From assembly GCA_949987705.1 (NCBI GenBank), contig OX465281.1:257086542-257150541 (forward strand): DNA of 64,000 bases, written 5' to 3'. Shown here piece after piece: positions 1-11,739 of the stretch; positions within the stretch are counted from its first letter, which is position 1, and each line of letters starts with the position of its first letter. The notes below the pieces were generated by a model. The model was not told the DNA's origin and searched no databases. It saw only the letters and a list, made by a program, of their open reading frames with translations. The position numbers and the translations under genes were made by a program. This DNA comes from Thereva unica (taxonomy: Eukaryota > Arthropoda > Insecta > Diptera > Therevidae).

Positions 1-121
1 ATCTTTTTCAAATTATCGTTTGATGATTTGAAATTAAATTTATCTCTCTTAAAACAAAATGTACAGGGTGGCCATCTAATGGCCTGAAAGAAAAACAATC
101 GTTTATGAACTTAATAGCTGT

Positions 122-262
122 GTTCCATTGAGCGATCTGGAGTACTCCGGAGTACATCGCCAATGGAACGCGATTTTTTATATCAGAAGTAAATACGAGT
201 AAAACTTAATAAATGCAGAGGTCGTTGCAAGTACTCCGGAGTACTCGGGAGTAGAAAATGTC
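122..262. repeat. Palindromic motif pair around GTACTCCGGAGTAC
   Basis: The perfect 14-bp palindrome GTACTCCGGAGTAC occurs at 142-155 and 231-244. The first is embedded in a larger inverted repeat (GTTCCATTG ... CAATGGAAC). A partial copy (AGTACTCCGGA) recurs at about 44288. This may be a small inverted-repeat element; its limits are unclear. Confidence 0.4.
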
Positions 263-420
263 GTCCAAAGCTCTTAAATATGTAATAATGTTTTTATTTC
301 GAACATTCTTTTATGTTTAAAAATATAAATTAATGAACATAAATCACCTGCTTTGATGTACAACAATTCTGCTTTTTAATCAATGTACAACAAGCAGGTT
401 AGTGACATATCGTTAGTGAT

Positions 421-996
421 ACCCCGGCTTCACCGGCCGAACTATTCAAGTTCGAGCAAGCTGGTGAACTGAACTTTAAAATAACCTCATTTCGTATACT
501 ATTTCCATATACATATTCAACTGACAATAAAACAGGGGCCAGTTCGTGTATGGCGAACGATGATAATCGTACGAAATAAAATTGTAGTCAAAACATTTTG
601 TCGACGAAAATTTTAGCGTTCGCATAGGTCGAAAGAAAATTTTTCGTATTCTATATAGAAACTAAAATATTGAAACACGAAACATTTTCATTTTTTCGAC
701 TTACGCGAACCCGCGACGAAAAAAATTTTTCGTTTTCGACATACACGAACCGGCCCCAGATCTCAGTCGCCCAATTGGACTCGAACTGAAGTTAAACGTA
801 AAAGCTCGCTCCAAAGAGAGTAAACAACTGGAATAATACTAATAGTCATTCCAGTGAGCTTTTGCATTTCTAACTCCTGGCGAAAAAGATACAACAATTT
901 CAAGCACGAACTGAGCATGAACTGAACTTTAGCTAGTGCAGCCACTTATGTGGATAGAATTGAACATTATTGAACTGAGGTCGGTGAAGCCGGGCA
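421..996 (-). mobile_element. MITE family A, copy 1, interrupted by another MITE
   Basis: The ends are inverted repeats: ACCCCGGCTTCACCGG at 421 and CGGTGAAGCCGGGC ending at 995. Both arms align, in reverse orientation, with the uninterrupted copy at 41529-41871, including the shared interior GTTCAGTTC blocks and CCAGTGAGCTTTTGC. The homology is broken exactly by the element at 536-756. Superfamily and target duplication are not clear. Confidence 0.8.
536..756. mobile_element. Nested PIF/Harbinger-like MITE with CAG target duplication
   Basis: Terminal inverted repeats are GGGCCAGTTCGTGTATG at the left and, reverse-complemented, GGGCCGGTTCGTGTATG at the right. It is flanked by CAG at 533-535 and 757-759. 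The empty site exists in the second copy of MITE family A, which reads ACAGACCTCAG there, so the insertion is demonstrated by comparison inside this window. GGGCC-type ends and a 3-bp duplication recall PIF/Harbinger elements, although their usual target is TWA. Confidence 0.82.
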
Positions 997-1036
997 TTAG
1001 TTGGTTTCGAATGTTCGAAATAAAACTAAAATTTGA

Positions 1037-1177
1037 GTCTACATCCAAAAGTCAAAGTGAAATTGCAGTTTGAAGCTTTTTTTATCGCACAGAAACTTGT
1101 ATGCTTTTTTCTCTGTTGCACAAAACTTCTGAAACTTCACTTCAACTTTGACTTTGGGATGTAAATCGGGCTTCAAA
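1037..1177. mobile_element. Small inverted-repeat element (probable MITE)
   Basis: ACATCCAAAAGTCAAAGT near 1040 is mirrored by ACTTTGACTTTGGGATGT ending near 1163. A related stretch (ACATCCCAAAGTCAAAGTGG) lies near 10304. The limits are approximate. Confidence 0.45.
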
Positions 1178-1189
1178 GTTGAATTTGAA

Positions 1190-3270
1190 TCAACCCTCAC
1201 TTAAGACCTCTAATTAAAAACTGAAATGTAAATACAAAATTAGGTATTGAAGTGACTGAGACAATATAATTTCACTTTCTCATTGTGAACCAAGCCATGT
1301 TGAAATTAAGCACTTTCACTCAAAACCTCTAATTGTAATCTTAGATATAAATATCTACAGAATAAGGCAAATAATTTGCAACTTTGACATTCTGAACAAG
1401 ACACAATCGTTTAGGAGCAGAAATTTTTTTAGTTCAATTAATATCCGTAAGGCGGCTATTAATTAAAATATGATGCTAGTAGTTTGCAATGTTACACAAA
1501 AAAAAAAAACAAATTTAAATTTACAAATTAATTAGATTTAATAATAATAAATAGAGTATACTCACTGTTATTATATTCATTTTATTTTATATACATATAT
1601 ATATTATATAAAGAAAAAAATTTGTGTAAAGTTGTCTATGCACTACTAACAATCCCCAGTTATCGTGTCAAAAATATCATTTTTTTTTACTTGTGAATTA
1701 ACAGATTTTTTTTAAATTTTTCTTTTTTCTTTTAATTAATTATAAAATATGTTACATTTTCAAAATATATACATAAATATATATTTATTAATTTGTTGCC
1801 AATTTAGCGCAGCACTAGGGAAAAAAATATTTGTTGTATAATCTTAAAGTGCTGCAATTATTAATTTTTTTTTTATTTTATTTTTCAAAATGGTTTCTTT
1901 TATTTATATATTTTTAAAAGAAAACATAATTTTCAATTTAATTAGTAAAAGATATATGCGTTATCCTGTAACATTAAAAAAAAGCGCAGAAAGTATTAAG
2001 AAATTGACTGAATCCTTCTTATATGCCTAGAAGTATTTGTTTAAATAAGTTAATAAAAAGGATTGGGTAAAATTTCTTGGATTTAAATTTAAAATTTCGC
2101 ATAACGTTTATATCATTTTCTAAATAAATATTTTTATTTTTTCATTATTATTATTTTATTTAATAAAGAAATTGAGAAAGATCTGTTATATTTAAAAAAA
2201 CAAAAAAAAAATATTACCATTAAAACAAAATTATATATAATTAGAAAAAAAAGTACAAGAAGATGAATAACTTCTAAAAACAAAATCTAAAAAAAAAAAT
2301 GTTGAGAAAAAATATATTTGAAGAAATGTTTTTTATTTTATTTAATTTGGAAGGATCTGTGATAATTTGGTTTTATATACTTTAATTTTCAAAAAATTAA
2401 AGTGATAAAATTTATTTTTATTTTTATTTTTGTTTTAATTTAATATATAGGTACATATACATATAAATAAATGTATCGTTTTTTTTTCTCTATATTTGCT
2501 ATTATATTTTTATTATTATTATTTTATTTTTAATTTAACAAATATATCCTGTGAAATATTTTCTTTTTTGTTTTTACTAATTTAATAATTTACATTTTAT
2601 TTAATATATAACTTTATCCAGTGATTTTATATATATCCTTTTTTGCAGTATATAAATATTTTACTTTCATTTATTTTTCTTTACAATATTTTTCATCAAT
2701 TTTATTATATACAAATACATGCATATTGTTATATACAAAATGAAAAAAAAAAAAGTTTTTATAATATTATTATTATTTAAAAAAAAAATTATTATTATCG
2801 TATTATATATTTTCTATGTAACGATATATATATATAATAAACAAATTTTTTTGAAGAAAATAACAAATTAAAAACAACAGCAAAAGTTTATAACTTATCT
2901 ACACACACACATACACTTAACATATATATATTTTATCATTGTTAGAATGAATGAAAAGTTAATTTTGTTTTTTGTTTATGATGATGATGATGATATTAAA
3001 TGAATATAACAAAATAAAAAAAAAAGTAATTAAAAATTAAAAAAAAGAGAATATTTATAATAATAGAAGAAAAATAAATAAAAAAAAGAAAAGAGAATTA
3101 TTAACTAATTATAATATATTGTAATATGTTTGGATATGTTTTTTTTCATTATATTTTTTTTGTGTTTTATATATAATATAATTACTATTATTATTATAAA
3201 ATACAATTTATTATCCGATTTTTTGTTTTTTTTTGTTTTCTTTTTTATTGATAATGTTTTAGTCGTTCAT
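1190..3270. other. Gene-free, very AT-rich low-complexity block
   Basis: Long A and T runs, TATATA stretches and a short ATG trinucleotide repeat near 2978-2994. I see no coding exon, RNA gene or bounded repeat in it. Short open frames here are low-complexity chance frames. Confidence 0.7.
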
Positions 3271-3273
3271 ATA

Positions 3274-3525
3274 CAGGGGGGCCTCGATTTACGTCGCCTC
3301 GATTTAAGTCGTTTCGATTTACGTTGTCTTACTTTTTAATTTCCAGTTTCGATTTACTTTGTCATAATTTCGAATTGCGTCGGCGTATTTTTTTGTACAT
3401 TAACATTTCTCCAAATTTCCTTCGTTCTTAATTCAAAAGGCACATCCGTAAGCGCGCACGTCGATTGTTTCGGTTTACGTCGTGTTTTTCCGGTCCCGAA
3501 AACGACGTAAATCGAGGCTCGCTTG
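3274..3525. mobile_element. Pogo/Tigger-like MITE with TA target duplication
   Basis: The ends are inverted repeats: CAGGGGGGCCTCGATTTACG at 3274 and its counterpart CGTAAATCGAGGCTCGCTTG ending at 3525, with TA on both sides (3272-3273 and 3526-3527). CAG...CCTCG...TTTA ends with a TA duplication fit the pogo/Tigger branch of Tc1-mariner elements. At 252 bp it has no room for a transposase. Further CGATTTACGTYG-like repeats lie just inside the ends. Confidence 0.82.
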
Positions 3526-3689
3526 TACTTGTAAGGAAATTGATTGATCAAGTTGATTATATTTTGGGGAAATTTGGTTAATTTCAGTTATATTGGAAGA
3601 TTTTGCTCGGTAATTAGTTATGTATGATGCTGGTTTCATATTGGAGTTTTATAAAACTACAGGTTACGTGAACGATTTTTTAGTTTAGG

Positions 3690-4776
3690 GATTAGGTTAG
3701 GTTAGATATGGCTTAGCTGTTGGTTTGAGCTCATACACTTAGGCCTAAAGGATAGGCCCATTGCGATGCCATAGTGATCCCACTTTAAACCTGATGTTCA
3801 AGTGCCGTTTCATCGCTAAACCATCTCCAGGAAGTTATGAATCTCCTAAGTTGCGGGATTCCAATCTTCGAGATTTCCGCAAGGCGTGCTTTGAAAGAAA
3901 AGAGAATTATTCAGAGAATAAGAAGAGAATTCACCAAATGTGGTTAGCTTTCTACTGCTTAGGGCTGGGCAGTGACAGAGGTCTGAAACCTTACAGCTTC
4001 TGCAAAAATCGTAGGTCTCAAAACCTAGGCAAGTCACATGCGTCTCTATCGCACAGTGTTCGATAAGTACTCCCACTATAGCTGAGAGGTCTTACCTCCC
4101 GAGGCTCAGTAATGAGGTGGTCAGCCTGAGATCATAAGAGGGCCAGGTTAATTTGGCCACAGCGCATTTATAAAGGTCCCTCAAATGTTTCATCGCTTGT
4201 TGCATTGTATGCTGTTTGCATCGGAGTTTGAAAGTGGCCCAAGGCATACAAACCCTTTCCTTTCCTGGAAGGATAGTGGCGGTCGTACCTCTCCTAGCCA
4301 GTTCGTCAGCTATAATTTCCTTCTATATTTCGGTGACCAGGCACCCATACGACGAGGGTTCTGAACAGCTGAGCCATCTCTATAAGAGCTGCGACATTCA
4401 GAGATAATTTTAGAGCGGTTTGTGCAAGAGCGCAATTCTTTCAGAGCTGCTTGACTATCTTAGAAGTTGTAGCTGTAGCTTGACTATGTTGTAGTTGTAG
4501 CTGGACCTCGTGTGTGGCTAGAACCTCCGCTCCGTATACACTACAGTGATCGGGTAGACGGAAGGACACTTCAATCCCAAGCTTTGGGCAAAAGACTTCT
4601 CCTCCTACTCGACCATCACTCGAGTTTAGAACCAACGTGAAGTAGTTCCTCGTAAAGTTAATCTCGGGTATGTAGAAGTCATTTATGTGGGGATGGTAAC
4701 ACAGTTCAGCACCTTCGTGTGTCCTCCCCTGATTTCGGGACAAAAACCAGGGGGTGGAGCACGTAAGTTGTTTCAA
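3690..4776 (-). pseudogene. LINE RNase H domain and C-terminal zinc knuckle, decayed
   Basis: Read on the minus strand, 4776 to 4441 gives an RNase H start (residues around SSDGRVGGEVFCPKLGIEVS and HCSVYGAEVLATHE). This continues in shifted frames with VWVPGHRNIEGN..ADELARRG near 4350-4290 and a CRSC...HCPALS knuckle near 4000-3960. The DG, AE and H-containing motifs are those of the RNase H carried by I/R1/LOA-group LINEs. At least two frameshifts and an in-frame stop make it non-functional. A 3' UTR-like tail follows (3690-3870) and recurs at 6182-6345. Confidence 0.8.
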
Positions 4777-4859
4777 TCGACCTCTTCATACAAAACTTCA
4801 AGTGTTACAAAATTTTTTATATGAAGAGGTCGATTGAAACAACTTACGTGCTGCCACCC
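4751..4859. mobile_element. Hairpin MITE, copy 1, CAG target duplication
   Basis: Almost the whole 109 bp is a palindrome: GCACGTAAGTTGTTTCAATC and the following GACCTCTTCATA reappear inverted after an approximately 20-nt loop. It is flanked by CAG (4748-4750 and 4860-4862). A second copy lies at 10940-11044. It sits inside LINE RNase H remains. Confidence 0.85.
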
Positions 4860-4893
4860 CAGATTCTTTTATTCCAAGGGCTGCGACGAGACC

Positions 4894-5767
4894 CAAGACC
4901 CTCTCAACTACAGGCCATGCAGTTTTATCTGGCACTAATTCAACCATAGCTGAGAATAGTCCCAAAATTTGACAGTTGCTGAGAATTTAATGGCGCAGAG
5001 TACGTTCGCGAGTGTTTTCGTGATAGTTTTGTGGTAAAAAGTGGTAAATTATTGAAATTTATCGCTTTAAACCATACAAGGATTATCAGTGATTATTTCT
5101 TTAGTGATTTAATAAAAAAAAATATAAAAAAATAGTGATTTAGTGTATTTTTGGTGTCTTAATTGTGAAGGTGATCAATTTATTTTACATTCGCGGTGTT
5201 TTTTTTCGTGTATATTAAGGGAAAATATGCTGAATATTTAATTAAAAGTGATTTTAAAGTCATTAATTAATTTATTTTGCAATTATTACTAAACATATAA
5301 GTGCAGAAAAGTGCGAATGGAAAAGTGAATAAGAGAAGTGTTTTTCGGCACCTATATTTTTAATAATAATATCATAATTATGTATTAATCACTTTAAAAT
5401 CACTTTTAATTCCATAACTACACAAAACATTAAATATTCAACATTTTTTTCGTAAATAAACATGAAAAAACACCGTGAATGTGAAAAAAAAGTTGATCGC
5501 CTTAACAATTTGAACACTTAAACACACTTAATCACCAAATTTGTTTTATTTTTTTTAATGAAATCACTAAAAAACTAAACTGATAAATCCAAGTGCAGTT
5601 AAAAGTGTTAAAATACAATATTTTATCACTTTTTACTGCAAAAATAAACACAAAACTCCTGCGCGTACGGCTTCCGCGCCATGTTACTCCGGTGTGCGGT
5701 GATTTTTGGGACTATTACCACCACCACGAAAAATTCATCTACGAGGCCTGTAGTTGAGAGGGTCTTG
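4894..5767. mobile_element. 874-bp fold-back element inserted in a LINE
   Basis: The ends are CAAGACCCTCTCAACTACAG at 4894 and the inverse ending at 5767. Inside, the two halves are imperfect inverted copies of each other over about 400 bp each (for example AAAAGTGATTTTAAAG near 5245 against CTTTAAAATCACTTTT near 5390, and CGGTGTTTTTT against AAAAAACACCG). It separates the reverse transcriptase part (5782-6160) from the RNase H part of the same minus-strand LINE. The arms have diverged, so it is old. The target duplication is not clear. Confidence 0.78.
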
Positions 5768-6160
5768 CCTAGCCACAAGATTCAAAGGAGAGAGGAATAA
5801 CTAACATTTAGAATGTGTGTAGGTGTGGAGCGAAGAGCCCCTATTATGCATAACTCCGCACATCTTGGTATTTTCTGTATTTTGTTTAGCACGGTAGATT
5901 TATTCAGGGTTGACCCCCATACTAAGACCTCATACCTCCTTGTGAAGAGGACCGGTTCCGTTTTTACTGGGTTAACGTTGAGTCCACGGGTCCAGCTTGA
6001 AAGGGTTTGTAACGCCGCCTCCATGAGATTTCAGATGACTTGTGGGAATTTGCTTTTTGTGATGATAGTTTCGGGATTAAAACGCCTTTGTTTTCGGTTT
6101 CTGTAAGTTTTTTTCAGCGGAACTGTTTCAGATTTCTTTAGGGAAAACGTCGCTGTATGA
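5768..6160 (-). pseudogene. LINE reverse transcriptase C-terminal fragment, decayed
   Basis: On the minus strand the frame reads ALQTLSSWTRGLNVNPVKTE.VLFTRRYE, then LVWGSTLNKSTVLNKIQKIPRCAELCIIGALRSTPT. These are the post-catalytic thumb region motifs of RTs in the I/R1/LOA group. The segment that normally lies between them is missing, so it is internally deleted. It belongs with the RNase H at 3690-4776, from which it is split by the fold-back element. Confidence 0.75.
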
Positions 6161-6181
6161 TGGATACGAAATGTTCAAGGT

Positions 6182-6345
6182 TAAGTTAGATTATATATGG
6201 CTGAGCTGCTACAGCTCAAACATTTAGGCCAAAGGAGTAGGCCCATTGTAATGTTATAAATGGTCCTACTTTAACCGTGATGTTAAAGTGCCATTACTTC
6301 GCTAAATCACCTCGAAGACACATTATGAATCTTCTCATGCTGAAT
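6182..6345 (-). repeat. Second copy of LINE 3' UTR-like tail
   Basis: Aligns with 3690-3870: shared ATATGGCTKAGCTG, GGCCCATTG, GATGTTMAAGTGCC and TTATGAATC blocks in the same order. It probably marks a separate, severely 5'-truncated insertion of the same LINE family. Confidence 0.6.
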
Positions 6346-6520
6346 CACAATGCTTCGTTCTCTTTCGTTCGTTCTCTTTCGTTCGTTCTTTCAGTCTGCG
6401 TGTTCAATGCTGTACAGTTTATATGGAAGTGTCAATATCAGGAAGAACGGAGATAAATGAAGACGAACGAGCTTTTGGGAAATTTTGAAAAAGACGAACG
6501 AACGGAAAATAAAGAACAGG
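6346..6520. repeat. TTCGTTCG tandem repeat with inverted counterpart
   Basis: TTCGTTCGTTCTCTTTCGTTCGTTC (shortened here to its TTCGTTCG unit) at 6355-6390 is matched by inverted GACGAACGAACGG near 6493. It may be a small inverted-repeat element; its limits are uncertain. Confidence 0.35.
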
Positions 6521-6659
6521 ACCCCTATTCCCATTGTCACCTCACTTTTTTTCACACCTCACATTTTTTGTCACGTCATTTTTAAAGTGATATTTTCATA
6601 GTCGAGTGACAAGACAAAAAGTCAGTGAGACAAAATGTGACAAAACTAGTTTAAAGATG

Positions 6660-8650
6660 GTAACTCATTTCAATAGAAACTGATTTAGAAAGGCAATTTA
6701 CCTCAAAATTCTAAAGTAATTTAGAAATATGAACTCTGTGGAAATGTAGTTTGATAGTGATAAGTGGAAGTTAGTTAGACTTCTAGCAGGAAAACAAGGA
6801 ACAATAAAGGATAAATCAAATTCTTTAGAGCTGCATTGCTTTAACATAACAAATATTTCTCTGGTATTAAAAATGATGGCAAAGAAACAAGATGCTATTT
6901 CGTCAAGGCCATTGGCAGGCCTATGTTCCCAGTCAATTAGGGAAAATCGGAGCCAAGATCTGTTGGAGCTTACATCGAATTAGAATTAAACCTAGGTTTC
7001 GTAAGAAAGGATATATCAATAGAGGAACCATTTATCTTAGATAGCTATTGTTAGAGGAATAAAAATCTTAAGTACGTTTGATAAGGCTGGGTTTCTTGAG
7101 TTCTTAGTGCGACCTCACGCTAAGTAAATTAAAATGGCTCTGAACTTATGACAAATTTCATTTCGAATCATGTACAAGCAAAGGAAACGATTTCTAATTA
7201 CAGGAAGAAATGAAAACTCAAATGCTCTCAGTGTTAGAAGGATGAAAACTCCTATTGCTATTTATAAGGCTTGAACGCCCATGATTAAAGATGCTTTCTA
7301 GTAGAGTTTCTTTTGCCTTTAGGTTTTGGGTATTTGCTGCGTCGACTGCTCCTCCAGTCAAGCTATCGGAATGATTGAGTTCGTGCAGTCTGATTTTGGT
7401 TTAGTTTTGCAAAACTGAAGTTAAGTTAACTCTTTAGATACATAAATGAGGCTACTAGCTGCTTTGAATGCACTTTAGGGGCAGGTATTGTTATTGTTGG
7501 GTTTTTTACTTCGGCTGTAATTTTTAGTAATGAGTTGGTTCATCGCATTGATTCCGTAAATTATATTATATTATATCAAAGGTCTAACCTTTTATACTCC
7601 AAGTCCGCCGTGTCATGTCGTTCATGTCATGGTGCCATGTAATCTAGTAAGCTTAACTGAAGGGATAGAAGAAGGGTAGGATTTCAAGTGGAGTCTGGAG
7701 TAAGTATGAGACAAAGGTGACACAGTACCAGTACCAAGCTACCCGATGAAAAAGGGGTACCGTCCGCTGGGGGTAAAGACCCCACCAAAACGGAACTTTG
7801 GTAACCTATTGTAAACCGGTTAAGCCCGTGATATTTTTTATTAGGGCTGCTCTACTTGTTTTCAATTTGCAAAAGGAAGATAAATGTTTCGTTTGACTGG
7901 CTGTTGAAAATAGGGTGTTATTACATACATGCAAATATATTTTCGTACTTCGGATTGCTTTTCCTGCTGAGTGATGGGATAGTGTTGATCTTGGTGTAAG
8001 GTGACGTTGGCTGGTGTTAAAAAATGGGCTTGATCCTCGCTCATGAGTATCTGTAACTACTTCTATGATCGATAATTGGGTCCGCTAGAAGCCAATCATT
8101 AGCAACGTTGTATGGCGTTAAATATCTGCATGCTATGGCTTTGATTATAGTTCATATCATTTTCTGCCTTACAATCTTTATCTAGCTGGACGTCCATTGA
8201 AATTGATTTTTTATGAAAGTGTTTGACCTTTTCAATATTGTTACGATTGGTTCCATCCCAGGTGTTTGGTTTTTGATTAAATTCATCATTATGATATGGA
8301 AATGCGTGATTTCGATAGATCGACCAATTGACATTAAGACTACCAACGTGGAAAATATTGGATTTGTCGAATTGATGTTTATGGATTTTCTTCTGGAGTT
8401 TCTCTTTTGTGATGCTCCGGTGTTCGTGCAGTTAGATGGTTACATTTTGAGGCTCTTCGCCCGCTATTTTGATTTCAATTTTAAATTGACATGGAGCTTC
8501 CTTTAAACGGAGGGATTGATTTTGCAGCAAGATGTTCCCTTAATCTTACTTCTTGTGTTTTGTGTGCAGAGATATTCAAGTTTCTCTCTCTCTCTAGTGG
8601 ATGTTTTTATTTCCAAGGTGTTGATCAGTGAGTTTATACCTTCGAATTGA
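6660..8650. other. Unassigned stretch, no supported gene
   Basis: No complete gene, RNA gene or bounded element recognised. Two modest open frames exist (+ strand 8213-8506, minus strand 7862-8044). The minus strand of 7860-8500 has protein-like composition in broken frames and could be retroelement debris, but I find no family motif. Confidence 0.4.
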
Positions 8651-8659
8651 GCGCAGAGC

Positions 8660-9970
8660 TCTACCCACCATAAAAAAAAACAATTATTTTAAAATTATAT
8701 AACATTAAAAAATGAACGACTAAATGCTTTAATAAATTTATTAATAGTTAACATTAAAAAATAAGTTCTTTGTTATTTAGAATTAAATATAAAAAAAACA
8801 ACCTCACAAATAATTTGCCTTATTGTCTGTTCAAATATAACATTAAAGTAGAAAATCTATTTTTAGTTTCATTACGATATTTTATAATAACAATTATATT
8901 AGAAAACTATTTTAGAATAAAAAACAAAGGAGATACACTTAAACATATTCAAGAATAAAAATATTTCTTATACTAAACGTTACCAAAAAACAAAAAAAGG
9001 AGAAGAAATACAAACAAAGCATACATACATATATATAAACACATAATTTTATACAACAATTTAACAAAAAAAGAAAAAAGAAAAAGAAGATAAAATATAC
9101 AAAATTTTGCTTAACAAAACATTCAAAATATTACAAAAAACAAAAAAAAAACGATTTTTAGAAGCGTTATATGTATAACATAGATAGTATTATGACTGTC
9201 GAAGATAAAAACAAAAATTAAAATAAAAAAAAAAAAAATATATAAAATTTAAAAAATAAGTTAATAATAACCAAGGAGTATTTTGTGCTAAAAACAACCT
9301 CGTTTACGACTGTCTTTTCTTATCCAATTTACAAAATGAATGTTTTGTTTTTTTTTTATTAATTTTGTTACTAATTTTGTAGAGAAATTAAAAACATAAA
9401 ACAAAAAACATTATTTCTGTCTAAAATAAATTAATTAACAAAAAATAAAATCGTATTTTTGGCGCTGATTGAAAATATCAAGACATTTATAAAAAACAAA
9501 ATAGTTGTAATAATAATAATAAAAAATAAAAAAAATTAATAACAAAACTTAAATTTAAAACCAAACTTGGAAATTTTGTAGAATTTATTTTCTTTTCTTG
9601 AAGAAATAATTAAAATGAGTTTTTTAAAGACGAGAACAACACACACGCATTTTTGTAATTCATTGTATTAGAAACAACATTTCAATTTTTGAATAAATGA
9701 ACACTTTTATTAATTAAAGGAAAATAAATTGATAAAAAACAAACACAAAATGAAACAAACATACGAGATTAAATAACAAATGCAAAATAAGTGTAGTACT
9801 ATCTTTGGATATATGTTATAATATATAAAACAAAAATATGATAAATGAAAAAAAAAAAAAAAAAAAACTGGATAAAGCTTTTCTTTAAGGAATTTTGTGA
9901 ACAAAGGAAATATTTGAAATAAATTGAATGAAAATTAAAAGTTCAAAAAGTTTTTAATTTATTTTATTTT
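8660..9970. other. Second AT-rich, A-run-dominated gene-free block
   Basis: Poly(A)-like runs and AAAAACAAAA repeats on the + strand, with no coding signal. It resembles the block at 1190-3270 in composition but I could not align the two. Confidence 0.65.
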
Positions 9971-10109
9971 TTTATTGCTTCTTCTTATTTTCCTTGTGCC
10001 TCTTTTTTTGAGCCAGTACAGGTCATACTTCAAATGACGCGAGGTGCCATTTTAATGCCAATAATATATATTTTGTACCGGGACATTTAAAAATATTGAC
10101 GCATCAGTA

Positions 10110-11640
10110 CAATTTACCATCGTGTAAGGGACAAATGTACTGCTTTTGCGTAAGTTCGCCTCACTCTATACATAACCCAGGATATCTCATTTTTATCCCG
10201 GGGTGTACCAAAAAAACAAAAAAATTTATAGATTATTTCACGAAACGACATAAAACGTAGAGAGCAAACCTCAAACCACAAATGGATAGAAAGCCCCATA
10301 TACATCCCAAAGTCAAAGTGGAAGTTTGGGCGAAAACGGGGTTGAAGCCTATGGGAGTGAGTCAAGCAGGCCTGTCTTACGTTGAGTAAAAAGCATTGCC
10401 GTACAGGCAAGAGGGTGATAATATTAATGGAACAGTTGCTTTGGTAATAGCGATAGAATGTTGTCGAAGCTGGTACTTTGTACAATGGCTGAATAAGTCA
10501 ATGATAGCGCAAAAGGTATTAGCATCACCGATGACACTTATGGCTCAGTTTTGTGCATTATCAAGCCACTTTAAGATTTGGTTTTTGAAGCACCAGCTAG
10601 AGAAACAAGTTTTGCTCGGGACGGGGCCGAATGTAGGACTTGTATTTCTGTAGCCCGGGGTGCCTAGCTGAAGGAGGAATTTGCATCTCTTAAGGTATTC
10701 TGCTTGTTTAATGCTTGTTTAACGATTTGAAAAACGTGATCATTCCAGTGCAGATCGTCGGTTAAGACTAGGATGCTGTGAGCGATGGGTCAGACAGTAG
10801 ATCTTAATCCTGCATTGAGACAGAAGCAGAGTTGGTGCAGGGTTTGCTAGAAATACGATAGCACTTCGTCAGTACCGTCATCAGCGAAAGTGGGACGTGA
10901 ATTAGACGTGATTGAGAGTAGATAATTTATAAAAACCAGGAATGGTAGCACGTAAGTTGTTTCAAGTTTCAATCGACCTCTTCATACAAAGATTCAAATT
11001 TTTGTATGAAGAGGTCGATTGAAACAACTTACGTGCTACCACCCCAGGAAAAGTGCGGGTGATGGAAATGGCACCTGGGGAACACCTGCCGAAATGTTGT
11101 AGGGCTTTGATTCAACCCCATCCAATACTAAGTGGATTGAATGCCCAGAAAGAAAACTTTTAATCCATTTCCTTACAACAAAGTCTATGTCAATAGCTTG
11201 GAGTTTAGTCAGCAGAGCACGATGCCATACTCTGTCAAAAGCTTTGAAGGTATCTGAAGAAGCCAGGTCAGACTCACCAAGGCGATGAAAGTACGGTAGG
11301 GCGGTAGATTTCCGTATTTCCGCGGTTTAGCTAAAGTTGAGGCATATTTCTTAAGTATCAAGAGAGGGAGGAGGGCGATATGGTCAGGGCCAGTGGATTT
11401 ATTAATGTCAAGCTCTTTGAGACCCCTATGTATATGTATACCTCGCGAGTCCTGAAGAAAAATTCGTCTAGTAGATGGGATGCAAACCCGAGGACGCGGG
11501 GTGGCATTGAGTTCAGTTACTTGCGTAGCCATGTTATCCGCAGTGCTCGAGGGCTCACCATCTGGAACCACAGGGGAACGGTTGAAACCGTTTAACTCCG
11601 CTCGGGCGGCAAAATGTATTTCTTAAACGGACTCCAATTT
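10110..11640 (-). pseudogene. CR1/Kiri-like LINE reverse transcriptase, decayed
   Basis: The upstream part on the minus strand (11571-11209) reads LKELDINKSTGPDHIALL..LILKKYAST, the start of LINE RT domains. The downstream part (about 10650-10114) carries TFYRYYQSNCS...LLPVRQ, homologous to the + strand LINE end at 40586-41020 (KFYRYYYSDFS...LLPTRQ). The catalytic YADD region is not recognisable. A 105-bp hairpin MITE interrupts it at 10940-11044. Confidence 0.7.
10940..11044. mobile_element. Hairpin MITE, copy 2, CAG target duplication
   Basis: Same family as 4751-4859: inverted GGTAGCACGTAAGTTGTTTC and CGACCTCTTCATACAAA arms around a short loop, flanked by CAG at 10937-10939 and 11045-11047. 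The left arm has a small internal duplication (TTTCAAGTTTCAATC). Confidence 0.85.
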
Positions 11641-11739
11641 ATGGAGGAGAAGCCGTAACTTATGACGCCACCAGATTTCGCCAAAAGACCCAGCGACTCC
11701 TTGGTAACATGTACATGTGTAGCCGCTCGGCCGTCACCT

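Noticed and set aside
1190..9970. The two AT-rich blocks as an inverted duplication
   Set aside because: I looked for shared non-simple words in reverse complement and found none; the likeness is only composition.
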